From positions 220,977-284,976 of the forward strand of contig NZ_KE386914.1 in the NCBI RefSeq assembly GCF_000429545.1: a stretch of 64,000 nucleotides of DNA, given 5' to 3'. This DNA comes from Arenibacter certesii DSM 19833 (GTDB lineage: Bacteria > Bacteroidota > Bacteroidia > Flavobacteriales > Flavobacteriaceae). The notes beneath the pieces were generated by a model. The model was not told where the DNA came from. It ran no database searches and saw only the letters and a program-made list of their open reading frames with translations. This document shows positions 18,977 to 28,772 of the stretch, in pieces. Each line of letters begins with the position of its first letter. Position 1 is the first letter of the stretch. The translations under genes and the position numbers were made by a program.

Positions 18977-19525
18977 TCATAAGCTAAACAACAGCAAAAT
19001 TTGAAATATATCATTTTTTAGTAATAATTTTAATTTACGATATGCAACCTTTTTCTGTGATTTTATAGTATTCACCGAGACTTGAAGACGTTCGGCTATT
19101 TGATCATTGGTTAAACCTCGCATTCCCAATTTAATCACCTTTTTATATTTTTTAGGAATTGAGTCTAAAGCTTTATCAACTTTTTCAGAAGTTTCTACCA
19201 ACAGCACCTCCCTAATAAAAAAAGATTCACCTTCCAAATGCATCATATCCAGACCTATACGTTGTGATTTCGTTCTAGAATAACTGCTTTTTAGAAAGTC
19301 CAAACACTTATTTCTAACCGCAGTGTATAAATACGATTTTGTGGCCGCTTTATCTTTGATCATTATTTTTTTCTGCCAAATATTTACAAATACATCTTGA
19401 ACCACATCTCTGGAATCCTCTGTATTTTTCAAATATCTATGTGCAAATAAACAAAGCGGTGTATAAAGCGCTTCAAACAATTGCTTGTATTCCTTCGGCG
19501 TTAATGCAATATTTTCCTTAGACAA
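18977..19525 (-). CDS. ECF-type RNA polymerase sigma factor
   Basis: A 182-residue sigma-70 family ECF factor. Region 2 is seen at YLKNTEDSRDVVQDVFVNIW (about 32-51). Region 4 is seen at IPKKYKKVIKLGMRGLTNDQ and the following helix-turn-helix (about 122-165). The start appears to be TTG at 19525; an in-frame stop lies seven codons upstream, and no ATG occurs before region 2. A rare start may keep its level low. It probably directs transcription of the downstream susC-susD pair under control of the FecR protein. Confidence 0.93.
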   Translation of the reverse strand: MSKENIALTPKEYKQLFEALYTPLCLFAHRYLKNTEDSRDVVQDVFVNIWQKKIMIKDKAATKSYLYTAVRNKCLDFLKSSYSRTKSQRIGLDMMHLEGESFFIREVLLVETSEKVDKALDSIPKKYKKVIKLGMRGLTNDQIAERLQVSVNTIKSQKKVAYRKLKLLLKNDIFQILLLFSL

Positions 19526-19584
19526 ATTTGAGGGTAATAAAATTCAATTAGAACTTGAGTTGAAAAATGTCGAACAAGAACTTA

Positions 19585-21678
19585 TTAAAAATTCTTCATT
19601 TGCTCCATCGCCTCTTCTACTGTGGCTACGGGAAGTTTACAAGTATGATCCTGACACACATAAATATAAGTCCCGTCATCTGCATAGCGCTCTTTAAAAA
19701 GTGGCAAATCGCTAGATTTTGCACTCCCCACAATTAAAGTGTTAGGTATATTATAACGATGCAAACCTGCCAATAAACTATTGGCATCATCACCTACAAC
19801 AGCAATCTCAAAAAATGGGTAAACCGACTTCAGCAATAAGGAATTCCATTTAGCATAATTATAGGCATTGGTTTCAATAACCGGAACCATGGCTGACAGC
19901 ATCTCTTTGGCCTTATTGGTAGCTTCTTTATTGTATTCAATATGACCTAAGAGCAGGAGATTTTCTGCCATAATAGAATTAGGAGAAGGCAACACCCCAT
20001 CATCGGTCATAACTATTTTTGAAATAAGTTCCTCATCAGCATTATAGGTGAACATACCTGAAGGCGCATCCTTAAATTTTTCTTGGGCAATTTCCATCAA
20101 TTTATGGGCAAATTCCAGATACTCATCAGACATGGTGCTACTATATAGTTTTAGCGATGCATTGGCTAAAAAAGCATAATCCTCCAAAAACCCGTGATCT
20201 GTCTTGCTTCCTTTTTTATAGGAATGGACCAGATGATCCCCTTTTAACCCATTTTTCTTAAGAAAGGCAAACACCGCTTCAGCTTTTTTTAAATAGGCAA
20301 CTTCCCCAAAAGCATTATAGGCATCTACAAGTCCATTTATCAAAAGTGCATTCCAAGATATTATAATCTTATCATCTATCTGCGGCCGCGTTCTTTTATT
20401 TCTAACCTTTAGTAGTTTTTCTTTCCACCCCTCCCGATGCTGATCCAATTCGCTTTGGGACATACCGTATTTCTGTGAAAAGGCGTCATCGTGCAAAGTG
20501 CGGGAAAGCACATAATTGTCCTTTTCCCAAATGTGGGAAGGTTTTATACCGAAATATTCCGAAAACATAGTGAAGTCTGCACCCAAAGCAGATTTTAATT
20601 CCCCCTCTGTCCACACATAAAATTTCCCTTCCTCTCCTTCGCTATCCGCATCAATTGCCGCATAATACCCTCCCTCCGGATTTTTCATTTCCCGATCTAA
20701 AAAAGCGATGGTTTCTTCAACAATATTTTTAAACAACGGGGCTTTAAACACCTTATATCCTTTAGAATACAGACTCAGTAGTTGTGCATTATCATAAAGC
20801 ATTTTTTCAAAATGGGGGACTTTCCATTTAGAATCGGTGCTATACCTATAAAATCCTCCAGCCAACTGATCGTACACTCCGCCCATAGCAATCTTATCCA
20901 GAGTAGTTTCTACATAATCTCTACTTTCTGTATCTTCCGCTAGCAGGGCATAATCTAGAAGAAAATCTAAATTTACCGGTATCATAAACTTCTGCTCTCC
21001 TTTATTTCCACCCCATTTTAGATCCCAGTTGGACTTCCACTTCTCCACACTTGATTTTAATACCTCCTGAGTCAATACCCCTACATCTTTAGTTGGCGAT
21101 ATTAGGTTAATATTCTGAATCTCCTTAGCTACCATATCAGCATATTCATTGGCCTTTTCTGGTTTATCCTTATATAGTGTACTTATATCTGCAAGCACTT
21201 TGCTCCACTGCGCTTTGGTATGATAGGTTCCACCATATATTGGCTTGCCATTGGGAAGGGTTATCACATTTAACGGCCATCCCCCATTCCCTTTTAGCAG
21301 TTGTAAGGCGGTCATATAAATATGGTCTACATCTGGACGCTCTTCCCTATCTACTTTTATATTGATAAAATTCTCATTCATTAATTTTGCTACCTCCTCA
21401 TCTGCAAAGGTTTCCTCTTCCATTACATGGCACCAGTGGCAAGAAGAATAACCCACACTGACCAATACTAATTTATTTTCCTTTTTGGCCTGTTCTAAGG
21501 CTGCGGGACTCCAAGGTTTCCAATTCACTGGATTATGGGCGTGTTGCAAGAGATAAGGACTGGTCTCGTTAATAAGTTCGTTGGTGTATTTATGGTCTTT
21601 AGCCTGACTATTACCATTGGAACAGGAAAGGAAAATTAAGGCCATAGCGAATAGTATAGTGTTTATTGATAATTGCAT
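19585..21678 (-). CDS. DUF255 thioredoxin-domain protein (YyaL/SSP411 family), lipoprotein
   Basis: A 697-residue protein with an N-terminal thioredoxin-like DUF255 domain and a C-terminal six-hairpin (alpha/alpha) glycosidase-like domain. The DUF255 part includes [17 protein letters not shown] and the redox motif [14 protein letters not shown]. The family function is poorly known. The frame stays open 61 codons upstream to 21861. I place the start at 21678 because the following residues form a lipoprotein signal ([20 protein letters not shown]), while the upstream stretch looks non-coding and partly faces the neighbouring esterase gene. Confidence 0.88.
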   Translation of the reverse strand: MQLSINTILFAMALIFLSCSNGNSQAKDHKYTNELINETSPYLLQHAHNPVNWKPWSPAALEQAKKENKLVLVSVGYSSCHWCHVMEEETFADEEVAKLMNENFINIKVDREERPDVDHIYMTALQLLKGNGGWPLNVITLPNGKPIYGGTYHTKAQWSKVLADISTLYKDKPEKANEYADMVAKEIQNINLISPTKDVGVLTQEVLKSSVEKWKSNWDLKWGGNKGEQKFMIPVNLDFLLDYALLAEDTESRDYVETTLDKIAMGGVYDQLAGGFYRYSTDSKWKVPHFEKMLYDNAQLLSLYSKGYKVFKAPLFKNIVEETIAFLDREMKNPEGGYYAAIDADSEGEEGKFYVWTEGELKSALGADFTMFSEYFGIKPSHIWEKDNYVLSRTLHDDAFSQKYGMSQSELDQHREGWKEKLLKVRNKRTRPQIDDKIIISWNALLINGLVDAYNAFGEVAYLKKAEAVFAFLKKNGLKGDHLVHSYKKGSKTDHGFLEDYAFLANASLKLYSSTMSDEYLEFAHKLMEIAQEKFKDAPSGMFTYNADEELISKIVMTDDGVLPSPNSIMAENLLLLGHIEYNKEATNKAKEMLSAMVPVIETNAYNYAKWNSLLLKSVYPFFEIAVVGDDANSLLAGLHRYNIPNTLIVGSAKSSDLPLFKERYADDGTYIYVCQDHTCKLPVATVEEAMEQMKNF

Positions 21679-21790
21679 AATTTGCTTGGTTGTTATCATA
21701 GGTATTGCTAGTAAAGATGCTAAAAACATCCAACAAGGCAACAAAATACAAGATTTTAAACAATGTTTAGGTCTGGCCAACACTTTTAAC

Positions 21791-22510
21791 TTAATCCGAT
21801 TTTTCCTGTTCCATAAACCAATGGTATAATGTTTCGTTTTCATAGGCTTTATCCCACGCATTGTGACCTACCCCCTTATATATGGTAAACTGCACCCTAT
21901 ACCCCATCTCCTTAAGCTTGGCGACCATATTTACCGATTCTGAAATGGGGATAGAATCGTCCTGATCTCCATGAAAGACCCAAATAGGCATCTTTTTATT
22001 GATCCAAGAGGCATAGGGTAAAGGTGCCATACCGCAAACAACGGCTAGGGCTGCAAATGTATTTGGATATTGAACGGCCATTTCCCATGCAGCACCTCCA
22101 CCCCTACTTAATCCTGTAAGATATATTCTATTGGGATCTACCTTATTCTCTTCGATTATCGTTTCTAACAATTGATGCACAGCTCTGGTATTCCACCACA
22201 TTTTTTCATTCGGATTTTGGGGCGCTAAAATCAAAAAAGGAAACTTCTTCCCTCGGGACAACAGTTTTGGTGGCCCATTCCGTTTTACTGCATCCAGACT
22301 ACCCCCAGCTTCGCCCCCTCCGTGCAAAAAAAGGAGCAGCGGAAACTTTTCATCTTCATTGCTCTGATAATTCTCGGGGTAATAGAGATAGTATTTTAAG
22401 GTTTCCGTAGTAATAACCTCCATTTTAGAATCTATTAATTCTGGAGAGGACTGCGAGGCGCAACCCATCAAAACAAAAAAGCTACAGAAAAACAATATTT
22501 TAAATCTCAT
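21791..22510 (-). CDS. Lipoprotein alpha/beta-hydrolase (esterase, CE1/PHB-depolymerase-like)
   Basis: From the chosen ATG, a 239-residue lipoprotein (lipobox VLMGCASQ). The alpha/beta-hydrolase fold shows the oxyanion segment [12 protein letters not shown], the nucleophile elbow GLSRGG (serine near residue 135), an acidic loop [10 protein letters not shown] and the catalytic histidine in GVGHNAW near 216. It resembles carbohydrate or feruloyl esterases that work on the cell surface, which suits the nearby sugar-acid genes; the substrate is not evident. An ATG 24 bases upstream is less likely because it breaks the signal-peptide layout. Confidence 0.85.
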   Translation of the reverse strand: MRFKILFFCSFFVLMGCASQSSPELIDSKMEVITTETLKYYLYYPENYQSNEDEKFPLLLFLHGGGEAGGSLDAVKRNGPPKLLSRGKKFPFLILAPQNPNEKMWWNTRAVHQLLETIIEENKVDPNRIYLTGLSRGGGAAWEMAVQYPNTFAALAVVCGMAPLPYASWINKKMPIWVFHGDQDDSIPISESVNMVAKLKEMGYRVQFTIYKGVGHNAWDKAYENETLYHWFMEQEKSD

Positions 22511-22752
22511 AAATTGCAGTTTAAATAATTCCATATTAGGATAGCACCTATCAGTTGTTTACTAGTTCTTCCAATAAAGTGATAAATTGACGATTTTTAA
22601 TTCGAAAATTTTAATATAAAACACCATTTTAACATTCAATAATTTGATAAAACAAAAATTGCTCACAACGTTATAAAATAGAAAAAACACTATTTCTTCA
22701 ATTTTACGTTTTACATTAGTATTTTTATCCTAAATAGCTACACTTTATATTA

Positions 22753-23775
22753 ATGAAGAAAATTGTCACCTTTGGAGAAATACTCCTAAGATTATCTACA
22801 GAACGACATTTGCGGTTTTCACAGGCAACCAATTTTAATGCCACTTATGGTGGGGGCGAATTTAATGTTGCCGTTTCCTTGGCCAATTTTGGTATGGAAA
22901 CCGAATTTGTTACCAGACTGCCTCGGAACGATATTGGGGATTGCGCATTACAGGAAATAAGGAAATATAAAGTAGGAACAGATCACATTAAATTTGGAGG
23001 TGACCGATTAGGCATTTATTTTCTAGAAACTGGGGCAGGAGTCAGGGGAAGCAAGGTGGTTTATGACAGGGAAAATAGTGCTATTGCGACCATAGAATTA
23101 GGCAGTATAGATTGGAAAACCGTTTTTGCCGATGCAAAATGGTTCCATTGGAGTGGGGTTACTCCCGCCTTATCCAGTAATGCCGCCGCGGTCTGCCTAG
23201 AAGCAGTAAAAGCAGCTCATGAACTAGGACTTACCATCTCCTCAGATTTAAATTACCGATCCAAACTATGGAAGTATGGTAAGGAACCGAAAGATATTAT
23301 GCCCCCACTCTTGCAGTACAGCCATATACTACTAGGGGATCTAGACACTGCTTTTTTTATGACCGGGCAAGAAAAAAAAGATCCCAATTATCAAGACACG
23401 GTATCCTTGCCCAAAATTTACGACCAGCTGTTTAACAGCTTTCCCAATTTAAAATTTGCTGCCACTACCCTAAGATATTCTATTAGCGCCTCCCATCAAA
23501 AAATTGGAGGTATCCTATATGATGGTACATCAATATACAATGCCGAGACCAGAGAAGTTACGCCTGTAATAGACCGTGTAGGTAGCGGCGATGCGTTTAT
23601 GGGCGGATTAATTTACAGCTTGATAAAAAATCCGCAAGAAAAGCAAGAGGCTATTGATTTTGCTACTGCAGCATGTTGCCTAAAACATACCATTTCGGGC
23701 GATTATAATTTGGCTACCATAGAAGAAATAACCCAATTGGCTGCCGGGAATACGTCCGGAAAAGTAAGTCGATAA
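22753..23775 (+). CDS. kdgK: 2-dehydro-3-deoxygluconokinase, PfkB family
   Basis: Phosphorylates 2-keto-3-deoxygluconate to KDPG with ATP. This 340-residue PfkB-fold kinase has GEILLRLST at the N-terminus, a substrate-binding GGGEFNVAVSLANFG near 35-50 and the PfkB signature DRVGSGDAFMGG near 275, with the catalytic aspartate in GSGDAF. It lies 16 bases upstream of the KDPG aldolase gene. Together with mannonate dehydratase nearby it forms the lower part of hexuronate catabolism. An AT-rich 218-base leader precedes it, with no clear operator. Confidence 0.93.
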   Translation: MKKIVTFGEILLRLSTERHLRFSQATNFNATYGGGEFNVAVSLANFGMETEFVTRLPRNDIGDCALQEIRKYKVGTDHIKFGGDRLGIYFLETGAGVRGSKVVYDRENSAIATIELGSIDWKTVFADAKWFHWSGVTPALSSNAAAVCLEAVKAAHELGLTISSDLNYRSKLWKYGKEPKDIMPPLLQYSHILLGDLDTAFFMTGQEKKDPNYQDTVSLPKIYDQLFNSFPNLKFAATTLRYSISASHQKIGGILYDGTSIYNAETREVTPVIDRVGSGDAFMGGLIYSLIKNPQEKQEAIDFATAACCLKHTISGDYNLATIEEITQLAAGNTSGKVSR

Positions 23776-23791
23776 TATAAAACACACCAGC

Positions 23792-24463
23792 ATGTCACAA
23801 TTTTCAAGAATAGAAATTGCATCCTTAATGAAGGAAACGGGACTTGTTCCCTTGTTTTACCATCCTGATATTGCCATAGGAAAGAAGGTTTTAAAAGCCT
23901 GTTATGATGGGGGCGCTAGGTTAATTGAGTTTACGGCTAGGGGTAGTTTCGCCCATGAGGTTTTTTCGGAACTCAATAAATATATCATCCAAGAACTCCC
24001 GGGAATGGCAATGGGAGTTGGCTCTGTAACCGATGCCGCTGCCGCTTCCCTCTATATGCAAATGGGAGCCAATTTTATTGTTACCCCTTCTTTAAGAGAA
24101 GATATCGCCATAGTTTGCAATCGTAGAAAAGTCCTATGGAGCCCAGGTTGTGGGTCCGTTACAGAAATCAATAAAGCGGAAGAAATGGGCTGTGAAATCA
24201 TAAAATTGTTCCCAGGCGCCAATTTTGGGCCTAATTTTATAAAGGCTATTAAAGGCCCCCAACCTTGGACCAGCGTAATGCCTACAGGTGGTGTTACCTT
24301 GGAAGAATCTAATTTAAAAGCCTGGTTCAACGCCGGAGCCACCTGCGTAGGTATGGGCTCAAATTTAATTAGCAAGTCGGTTTTGGAAAATAAGGATTAT
24401 AAGGGATTGGAAAATACTGTGAGAGAAACACTAGCTCTTATAAAGAAAGTACAGGGTTCTTAG
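23792..24463 (+). CDS. kdgA: KDPG / 4-hydroxy-2-oxoglutarate aldolase
   Basis: Splits 2-keto-3-deoxy-6-phosphogluconate into pyruvate and glyceraldehyde-3-phosphate. The 223-residue class I aldolase has GLVPLFYHPD near the start, the glutamate in LIEFTARG near residue 45, the Schiff-base lysine in EIIKLFPG near 134, and MPTGGVTLEE near 160. It follows kdgK after 16 bases, so the two form an operon. It converges on uxuA with a shared hairpin between them. Confidence 0.94.
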   Translation: MSQFSRIEIASLMKETGLVPLFYHPDIAIGKKVLKACYDGGARLIEFTARGSFAHEVFSELNKYIIQELPGMAMGVGSVTDAAAASLYMQMGANFIVTPSLREDIAIVCNRRKVLWSPGCGSVTEINKAEEMGCEIIKLFPGANFGPNFIKAIKGPQPWTSVMPTGGVTLEESNLKAWFNAGATCVGMGSNLISKSVLENKDYKGLENTVRETLALIKKVQGS

Positions 24464-24490
24464 CGTACAAAAAATTAGTTCATACGCTAA
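24460..24490. terminator. Bidirectional terminator between kdgA and uxuA
   Basis: TTAGCGTA at 24460-24467 pairs with TACGCTAA at 24483-24490 around an A/T-rich loop, in the 39-base gap between two convergent stops. The stem begins in the kdgA stop region. Confidence 0.6.
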
Positions 24491-24502
24491 AAACCCTATA
24501 GC

Positions 24503-25696
24503 TTAAGAGGGGAGCGACTTCCTGATCCCTAATTCTAGGCCACGGAGTTCTGCCAACCCTCTTAATCTACCGATGGCCGAATATCCTGGATTGTTTTTTT
24601 TCCTAAGGTCATCTAACATCTTATGCCCGTGATCTGGACGCAAGGGCATTCTTAAATCCTTCCTGCCCAAATCTTTGCGTTTCTTCTGCTCTATTACTAA
24701 GGCTTTTAGCACCCCGTACATATCTACATCTCCAGCCAAATGATCGGCCTCATGAAAATTACCATCTTTATCCCGTTCCGTACTCCTTAAATGCATAAAG
24801 TGTATCCTATGCCCTAACCTCTCTACCATTCCTACTAGGTCGTTGTCTTCCCTAACCCCAAAAGACCCCGTACAAAAGGTGAGTCCATTACTAGGACTGT
24901 CCACCGCTTTAAAGAGCTCCAATATATCCTGTTCGGTACTTACCACCCTTGGCAATCCCAAAATAGGATATGGCGGATCATCTGGATGGATACACAGCCG
25001 TACACCACTTTCTTCTGCAACAGGAACTATCTGCCGTAGAAAGTCGATCAAGTGCTGTTTTAATTCCTTAGGACCAATATGATTATAAGTAGCAAGGATC
25101 TCATTAAATTCTTTTAAGGTATACCCCTCTTCTGCTCCGGGGAGACCGGCGATAATATTATTGATCAGTCGTTTTTTATCCTTTTCGGAAATTCCCTCTA
25201 GATAAGCTTTGGCAGCCTCTTGTTCTGTTAAAGAATATTCTTTTTCTGCATTTGGGCGTTTTAACAAGAAGAGTTCGAAGGCTGCAAAAGCCTTTTTCTC
25301 AAACCGCAGTGCCGTAGAGCCATCCTCTAGCCCATAATCCAAATCGGTTCTTGTCCAATCTAAAACGGGCATAAAATTATAGCAGATCGTGTCTATTTCG
25401 CAGCGCGCCAAATTACGGATAGTAGTCTTGTAGTTTTCCACATGCTTTATATGATCGCCCCTTTGCGTCTTAATATCTTCGTGTACGGGTACACTTTCTA
25501 CCACAGACCAAGTTAATCCAGCTTCCTCAATCGTATCTTTCCGAGCCTGTATTTCTTCCATTGGCCATACAGCCCCATTAGGGATGTGGTGCAGCGCAGT
25601 TACTATCCCGGTAGCTCCAGCTTGTTTAATATCCGCTAAGGAAACTGGGTCATTAGGGCCATACCATCTCCATGTCTTTTCCAATGTTAATTCCAT
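24503..25696 (-). CDS. uxuA: Mannonate dehydratase
   Basis: Dehydrates D-mannonate to 2-keto-3-deoxygluconate, which kdgK and kdgA then degrade. The 397-residue length fits the UxuA family. Visible features are the N-terminal [35 protein letters not shown] near 124, a metal-site LCIHPDDPP near 235, FCTGSFG near 275 and HFMHLRST near 295. Uronate isomerase (uxaC) and fructuronate reductase (uxuB) are not in this window. The upstream region holds a TATAC/GTATA dyad. Confidence 0.95.
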   Translation of the reverse strand: MELTLEKTWRWYGPNDPVSLADIKQAGATGIVTALHHIPNGAVWPMEEIQARKDTIEEAGLTWSVVESVPVHEDIKTQRGDHIKHVENYKTTIRNLARCEIDTICYNFMPVLDWTRTDLDYGLEDGSTALRFEKKAFAAFELFLLKRPNAEKEYSLTEQEAAKAYLEGISEKDKKRLINNIIAGLPGAEEGYTLKEFNEILATYNHIGPKELKQHLIDFLRQIVPVAEESGVRLCIHPDDPPYPILGLPRVVSTEQDILELFKAVDSPSNGLTFCTGSFGVREDNDLVGMVERLGHRIHFMHLRSTERDKDGNFHEADHLAGDVDMYGVLKALVIEQKKRKDLGRKDLRMPLRPDHGHKMLDDLRKKNNPGYSAIGRLRGLAELRGLELGIRKSLPS

Positions 25697-25735
25697 AATT
25701 CAATTGCAATAGAACAGCGTTCACACGCCTTGGTT

Positions 25736-25750
25736 TATACTATTTGTATA
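25736..25750. promoter_or_regulatory. Candidate operator dyad upstream of uxuA
   Basis: TATAC-TATTT-GTATA is a 5/5 inverted repeat 40 bases upstream of the uxuA start, in the 308-base divergent spacer between uxuA and nagB. The placement fits a repressor site, but the dyad is short. Nothing else in the spacer stands out. Confidence 0.3.
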
Positions 25751-26004
25751 CCTAGTGCCAAACTAAGCCAATAATGGCTACAAGATACAGATTTGGCGGA
25801 CTTTCACAAAGGGAGTTTTTAAAGAAGCTTTTACAATTTATTTGCATGGATAAATGCAAAATAAGTTAGAAGTATAACCACGAAGAGAGAAATCCTTATT
25901 TCTGCCGTGTTTCAAGCAAAAACAGGCTATAAAATTTAACCATTTCAATTGTTTGCAGTACTTTTATAGATTAAACCAATAATGAACTAAAAATCGAGTT
26001 ATAG

Positions 26005-27933
26005 ATGATTAAGAGTGGAATCGATAAGGCAACCAGTTTTGAAAAACGGTTTGAAAAAGTAAACACGGTAATTTTTGAATCTTCAGAAGTTGCCTCTAAG
26101 GCAGTAGCTGCAGAAATTGCAGCACTGATTAGAAAAAAGCAAGAAGCCAACGAAATGTGTGTACTTGGACTTGCTACAGGTTCATCGCCGAAAAGATTAT
26201 ATGCGGAATTAGTTCGCTTACACAAAGAAGAAGATCTAAGTTTTAAGAATGTAATTACTTTTAACCTAGACGAATACTATCCAATGGAACCAGACGCCAT
26301 ACAAAGTTATGTGCGTTTTATGAAGAAGCTTCTGTTTGATCAAATCGATATTGACCCAGAGAATTGTCATATTCCTGACGGTACACTTGCAAAAGAGGAT
26401 ATAGCCGATTACTGTAAGGCATTTGAGGCCAAAATTGATGCTTTAGGTGGAATAGATTTCCAAATTTTAGGCATTGGTGGGAACGGACATATTGGATTTA
26501 ACGAATCTGGATCTTTACCCAACTCCAAAACGAGATTAGTTACATTAGACCATATCACCAGAGTTGCGGCAAGTCAGGATTTCCAAGGTTTATACAACAC
26601 TCCAAAGACTGCTATCACTATTGGAATTAAGCAAATTATGCGGGCCAAAAAGGTGGTTCTATTTGCTTGGGGTGAAGGAAAATCTAACATTATTAATAAA
26701 GCGGTAGAAGGGCCAATTACTGAGCAGGTTCCCGCCTCTTACCTACAAGATCACCCTAATAGCGTTTTTGTGGTAGACAAAGGTGCGTCTTCCCTACTTA
26801 CCAGAGTAAATTCTCCTTGGGTTGTAGAGAAAGTAAATTGGGATGCTCAGTTGATCAAAAAGGCTGTGGTGGGGCTAGCTTCAAAACTAGAGAAACCAGT
26901 TCTTATGCTAACAGAAGCAGATTATATTGAGAATGGTATGAGTGACCTATTAACAGAAGTAGGTGATGCTTACGATATCAATATCCGTATATTTAATAAA
27001 TTACAGCACACTATTACTGGTTGGCCAGGAGGTAAACCAAATGCAGATGATACCAATAGACCAGAACGTGCCAATCCTCCTAAAAAACGTGTACTTATTT
27101 TCAGTCCGCATCCAGATGATGATATCATTAGTATGGGTGGTACTTTTATGCGATTACAAGATCAAGGGCATGAGGTGCATGTAGCCTATCAAACCTCTGG
27201 GAATATTGCCGTAGCTGATGACGAGGCATTACGATTTTCAAATTTTGTGGTAGATTATAATCGCTCATTTGGCTTAGACAATGAAAAGTCTCTTGAAATT
27301 TACAAAAAAGCCACTAAATTTATACAGGACAAAAAGACAAGTGAAATAGATATTCCAGAAGTGAGGAGTATAAAAGGTATGATCCGAAGAAGTGAAGCTA
27401 AAGCTACTAGTTACTATGTAGGTCTTACTGATGAGCAGATCCACTTTAACAACCTTCCTTTCTACGAAACGGGTACCATAGAAAAAAATCCATGGGGAGA
27501 AGAGGACGTTAAAATCACTATGGACTTAATCGATAAGATTAAACCTCATCAAATCTATGCTGCAGGAGATTTAGCAGATCCGCACGGGACACACAAGGTT
27601 TGTTTAGACATTATTTTTGAATCTTTAAAGCGATTAAAATCTGAACCATATATGGACGATTGTTGGGTATGGTTGTATAGGGGAGCTTGGCAGGAATGGG
27701 ATATTGAAGATATAGAAATGGCCGTTCCTATGAGTCCTAGTCAGGTTTTGGCGAAACGATATGGTATCTTTAAGCACCAATCCCAAAAGGATGGTGTAGT
27801 ATTCCAAGGTTCGGATTCCAGGGAATTCTGGCAACGAGCAGAAGACAGAAACAGAGAAACTGCCATGAAGTATGATGAGTTAGGATTGGCGCATTATGCT
27901 GCAATGGAAGCGTTTGTACGCTATAAGTTTTAA
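26005..27933 (+). CDS. nagB: Glucosamine-6-phosphate deaminase fused to PIG-L deacetylase-like domain
   Basis: A 642-residue two-domain protein. The N-terminal part (about 1-270) is NagB, which converts glucosamine-6-phosphate to fructose-6-phosphate and ammonia. It shows GLATGSSPKRLY near 53, NLDEYYPM near 88 and GIGGNGHIGFNESG near 152. The C-terminal part (about 360-640) is a PIG-L/LmbE-type zinc deacetylase with FSPHPDDD near 366 and a late DPHGTH motif near 529. Linking both domains in one chain suggests coupled deacetylation and deamination of amino sugars, though the PIG-L substrate is unproven. A strong terminator follows. Confidence 0.93.
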   Translation: MIKSGIDKATSFEKRFEKVNTVIFESSEVASKAVAAEIAALIRKKQEANEMCVLGLATGSSPKRLYAELVRLHKEEDLSFKNVITFNLDEYYPMEPDAIQSYVRFMKKLLFDQIDIDPENCHIPDGTLAKEDIADYCKAFEAKIDALGGIDFQILGIGGNGHIGFNESGSLPNSKTRLVTLDHITRVAASQDFQGLYNTPKTAITIGIKQIMRAKKVVLFAWGEGKSNIINKAVEGPITEQVPASYLQDHPNSVFVVDKGASSLLTRVNSPWVVEKVNWDAQLIKKAVVGLASKLEKPVLMLTEADYIENGMSDLLTEVGDAYDINIRIFNKLQHTITGWPGGKPNADDTNRPERANPPKKRVLIFSPHPDDDIISMGGTFMRLQDQGHEVHVAYQTSGNIAVADDEALRFSNFVVDYNRSFGLDNEKSLEIYKKATKFIQDKKTSEIDIPEVRSIKGMIRRSEAKATSYYVGLTDEQIHFNNLPFYETGTIEKNPWGEEDVKITMDLIDKIKPHQIYAAGDLADPHGTHKVCLDIIFESLKRLKSEPYMDDCWVWLYRGAWQEWDIEDIEMAVPMSPSQVLAKRYGIFKHQSQKDGVVFQGSDSREFWQRAEDRNRETAMKYDELGLAHYAAMEAFVRYKF

Positions 27934-27954
27934 GGAAACCTTATATAAAAATAA

Positions 27955-27990
27955 AAAAGTGGCTGTCCCGAAAAGGCAGCCACTTTTGTT
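27955..27990 (+). terminator. Strong intrinsic terminator after nagB
   Basis: AAAAGTGGCTG at 27955-27965 and CAGCCACTTTT at 27977-27987 form a perfect 11-bp stem with an 11-base loop, followed by GTTTTATT. It lies 21 bases past the nagB stop. The remaining spacer to 28200 holds nothing I can name. Confidence 0.9.
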
Positions 27991-28202
27991 TTATTGAATT
28001 GGTGTTTTTCACTCATTTACAGAGAAGTGAATGCAGGCCGTTCCATTCAGTCGTGGTCCATCTGCCTATTCCATATCTCATGGACTTGGCAGGTGATTGA
28101 CAAAATTAATTCTAACAACTTTTTCTAAAGCACTATAGATACCCCTATCTTGCCACCCTAACAATAACGAATATGACAGAAAATATGCAAACGTAAATTA
28201 AA

Positions 28203-28243
28203 TAGGATAAATTTGTCCGAAATAAGAATATGAGTTATATTTG
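28203..28243 (+). promoter_or_regulatory. Promoter and overlapping operator of the rrf2 gene
   Basis: TAGGATAAATTTGTCCGA at 28203-28220 is a dyad around TTTGTCC. Its TTG (28213-28215) is followed after 20 bases by TATATTTG (28236-28243), a match to the Bacteroidota TTG-N19-21-TAnnTTTG promoter. The start codon is 22 bases further. The same 18-mer recurs at 14 of 18 positions, inverted, upstream of the nos operon. Overlap with the -33 element predicts autorepression by the Rrf2 protein. Confidence 0.65.
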
Positions 28244-28265
28244 TACCAATCAATCTAAGTGATCT

Positions 28266-28700
28266 ATGTTTTCTAAAGCTTGTGAATACGGTATAAAAGC
28301 AACTATATTTATTGCGCAAAAGTCCCTACATAAGACGCGTGTTAGTCTTAAGGAAATTGCTGCAGAAATAAACTCTCCCGAAGCATTTACAGCGAAAATA
28401 TTACAATCCCTAGCTAGAAACGGTTTGGTAGATTCTCACAAAGGTCCTACTGGAGGTTTTGAAATGAACAGAGCAAAGATGGACACCATAAAATTATACG
28501 ATATCGTAAATGCGATAGACGGTGATAATATTTTTGTTGGTTGTGGACTAGGCTTAAAACATTGTGACGCCAATAAGCCCTGTCCAGTTCACGATAAATT
28601 TGTTGGGATAAGAGAAAATCTTACCCAGATGCTAAAGAATACGACCATGTATGAGTTGGCATCGGGATTAGATATTGGACTGACTCAGTTAAAACGATAA
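28266..28700 (+). CDS. Rrf2 family transcriptional regulator (NsrR/IscR-like, three cysteines)
   Basis: A 144-residue winged-helix regulator. The N-terminal helix-turn-helix is seen around VSLKEIAAEINSPEAFTAKI (about 27-46), followed by the wing in GPTGGFEMNR. C93, C100 and C106 (C-x6-C-x5-C) are placed like the Fe-S ligands of IscR and NsrR. An iron-sulfur sensor of NO or oxygen state is therefore likely. It heads the cytochrome oxidase and NO-protection genes. A matching dyad lies in its own promoter and in the nos promoter. Confidence 0.92.
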   Translation: MFSKACEYGIKATIFIAQKSLHKTRVSLKEIAAEINSPEAFTAKILQSLARNGLVDSHKGPTGGFEMNRAKMDTIKLYDIVNAIDGDNIFVGCGLGLKHCDANKPCPVHDKFVGIRENLTQMLKNTTMYELASGLDIGLTQLKR

Positions 28701-28772
28701 TTTTTTAATAGTTTAATTCACTACAGGTTCATAATAAAATAATAAAAGATAAAAAGGTATTAAAATCGCAAT

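Noticed and set aside
21679-21861. Longer start for the DUF255 protein
   Set aside because: The added 61 residues place the lipoprotein signal internally and resemble no family sequence.
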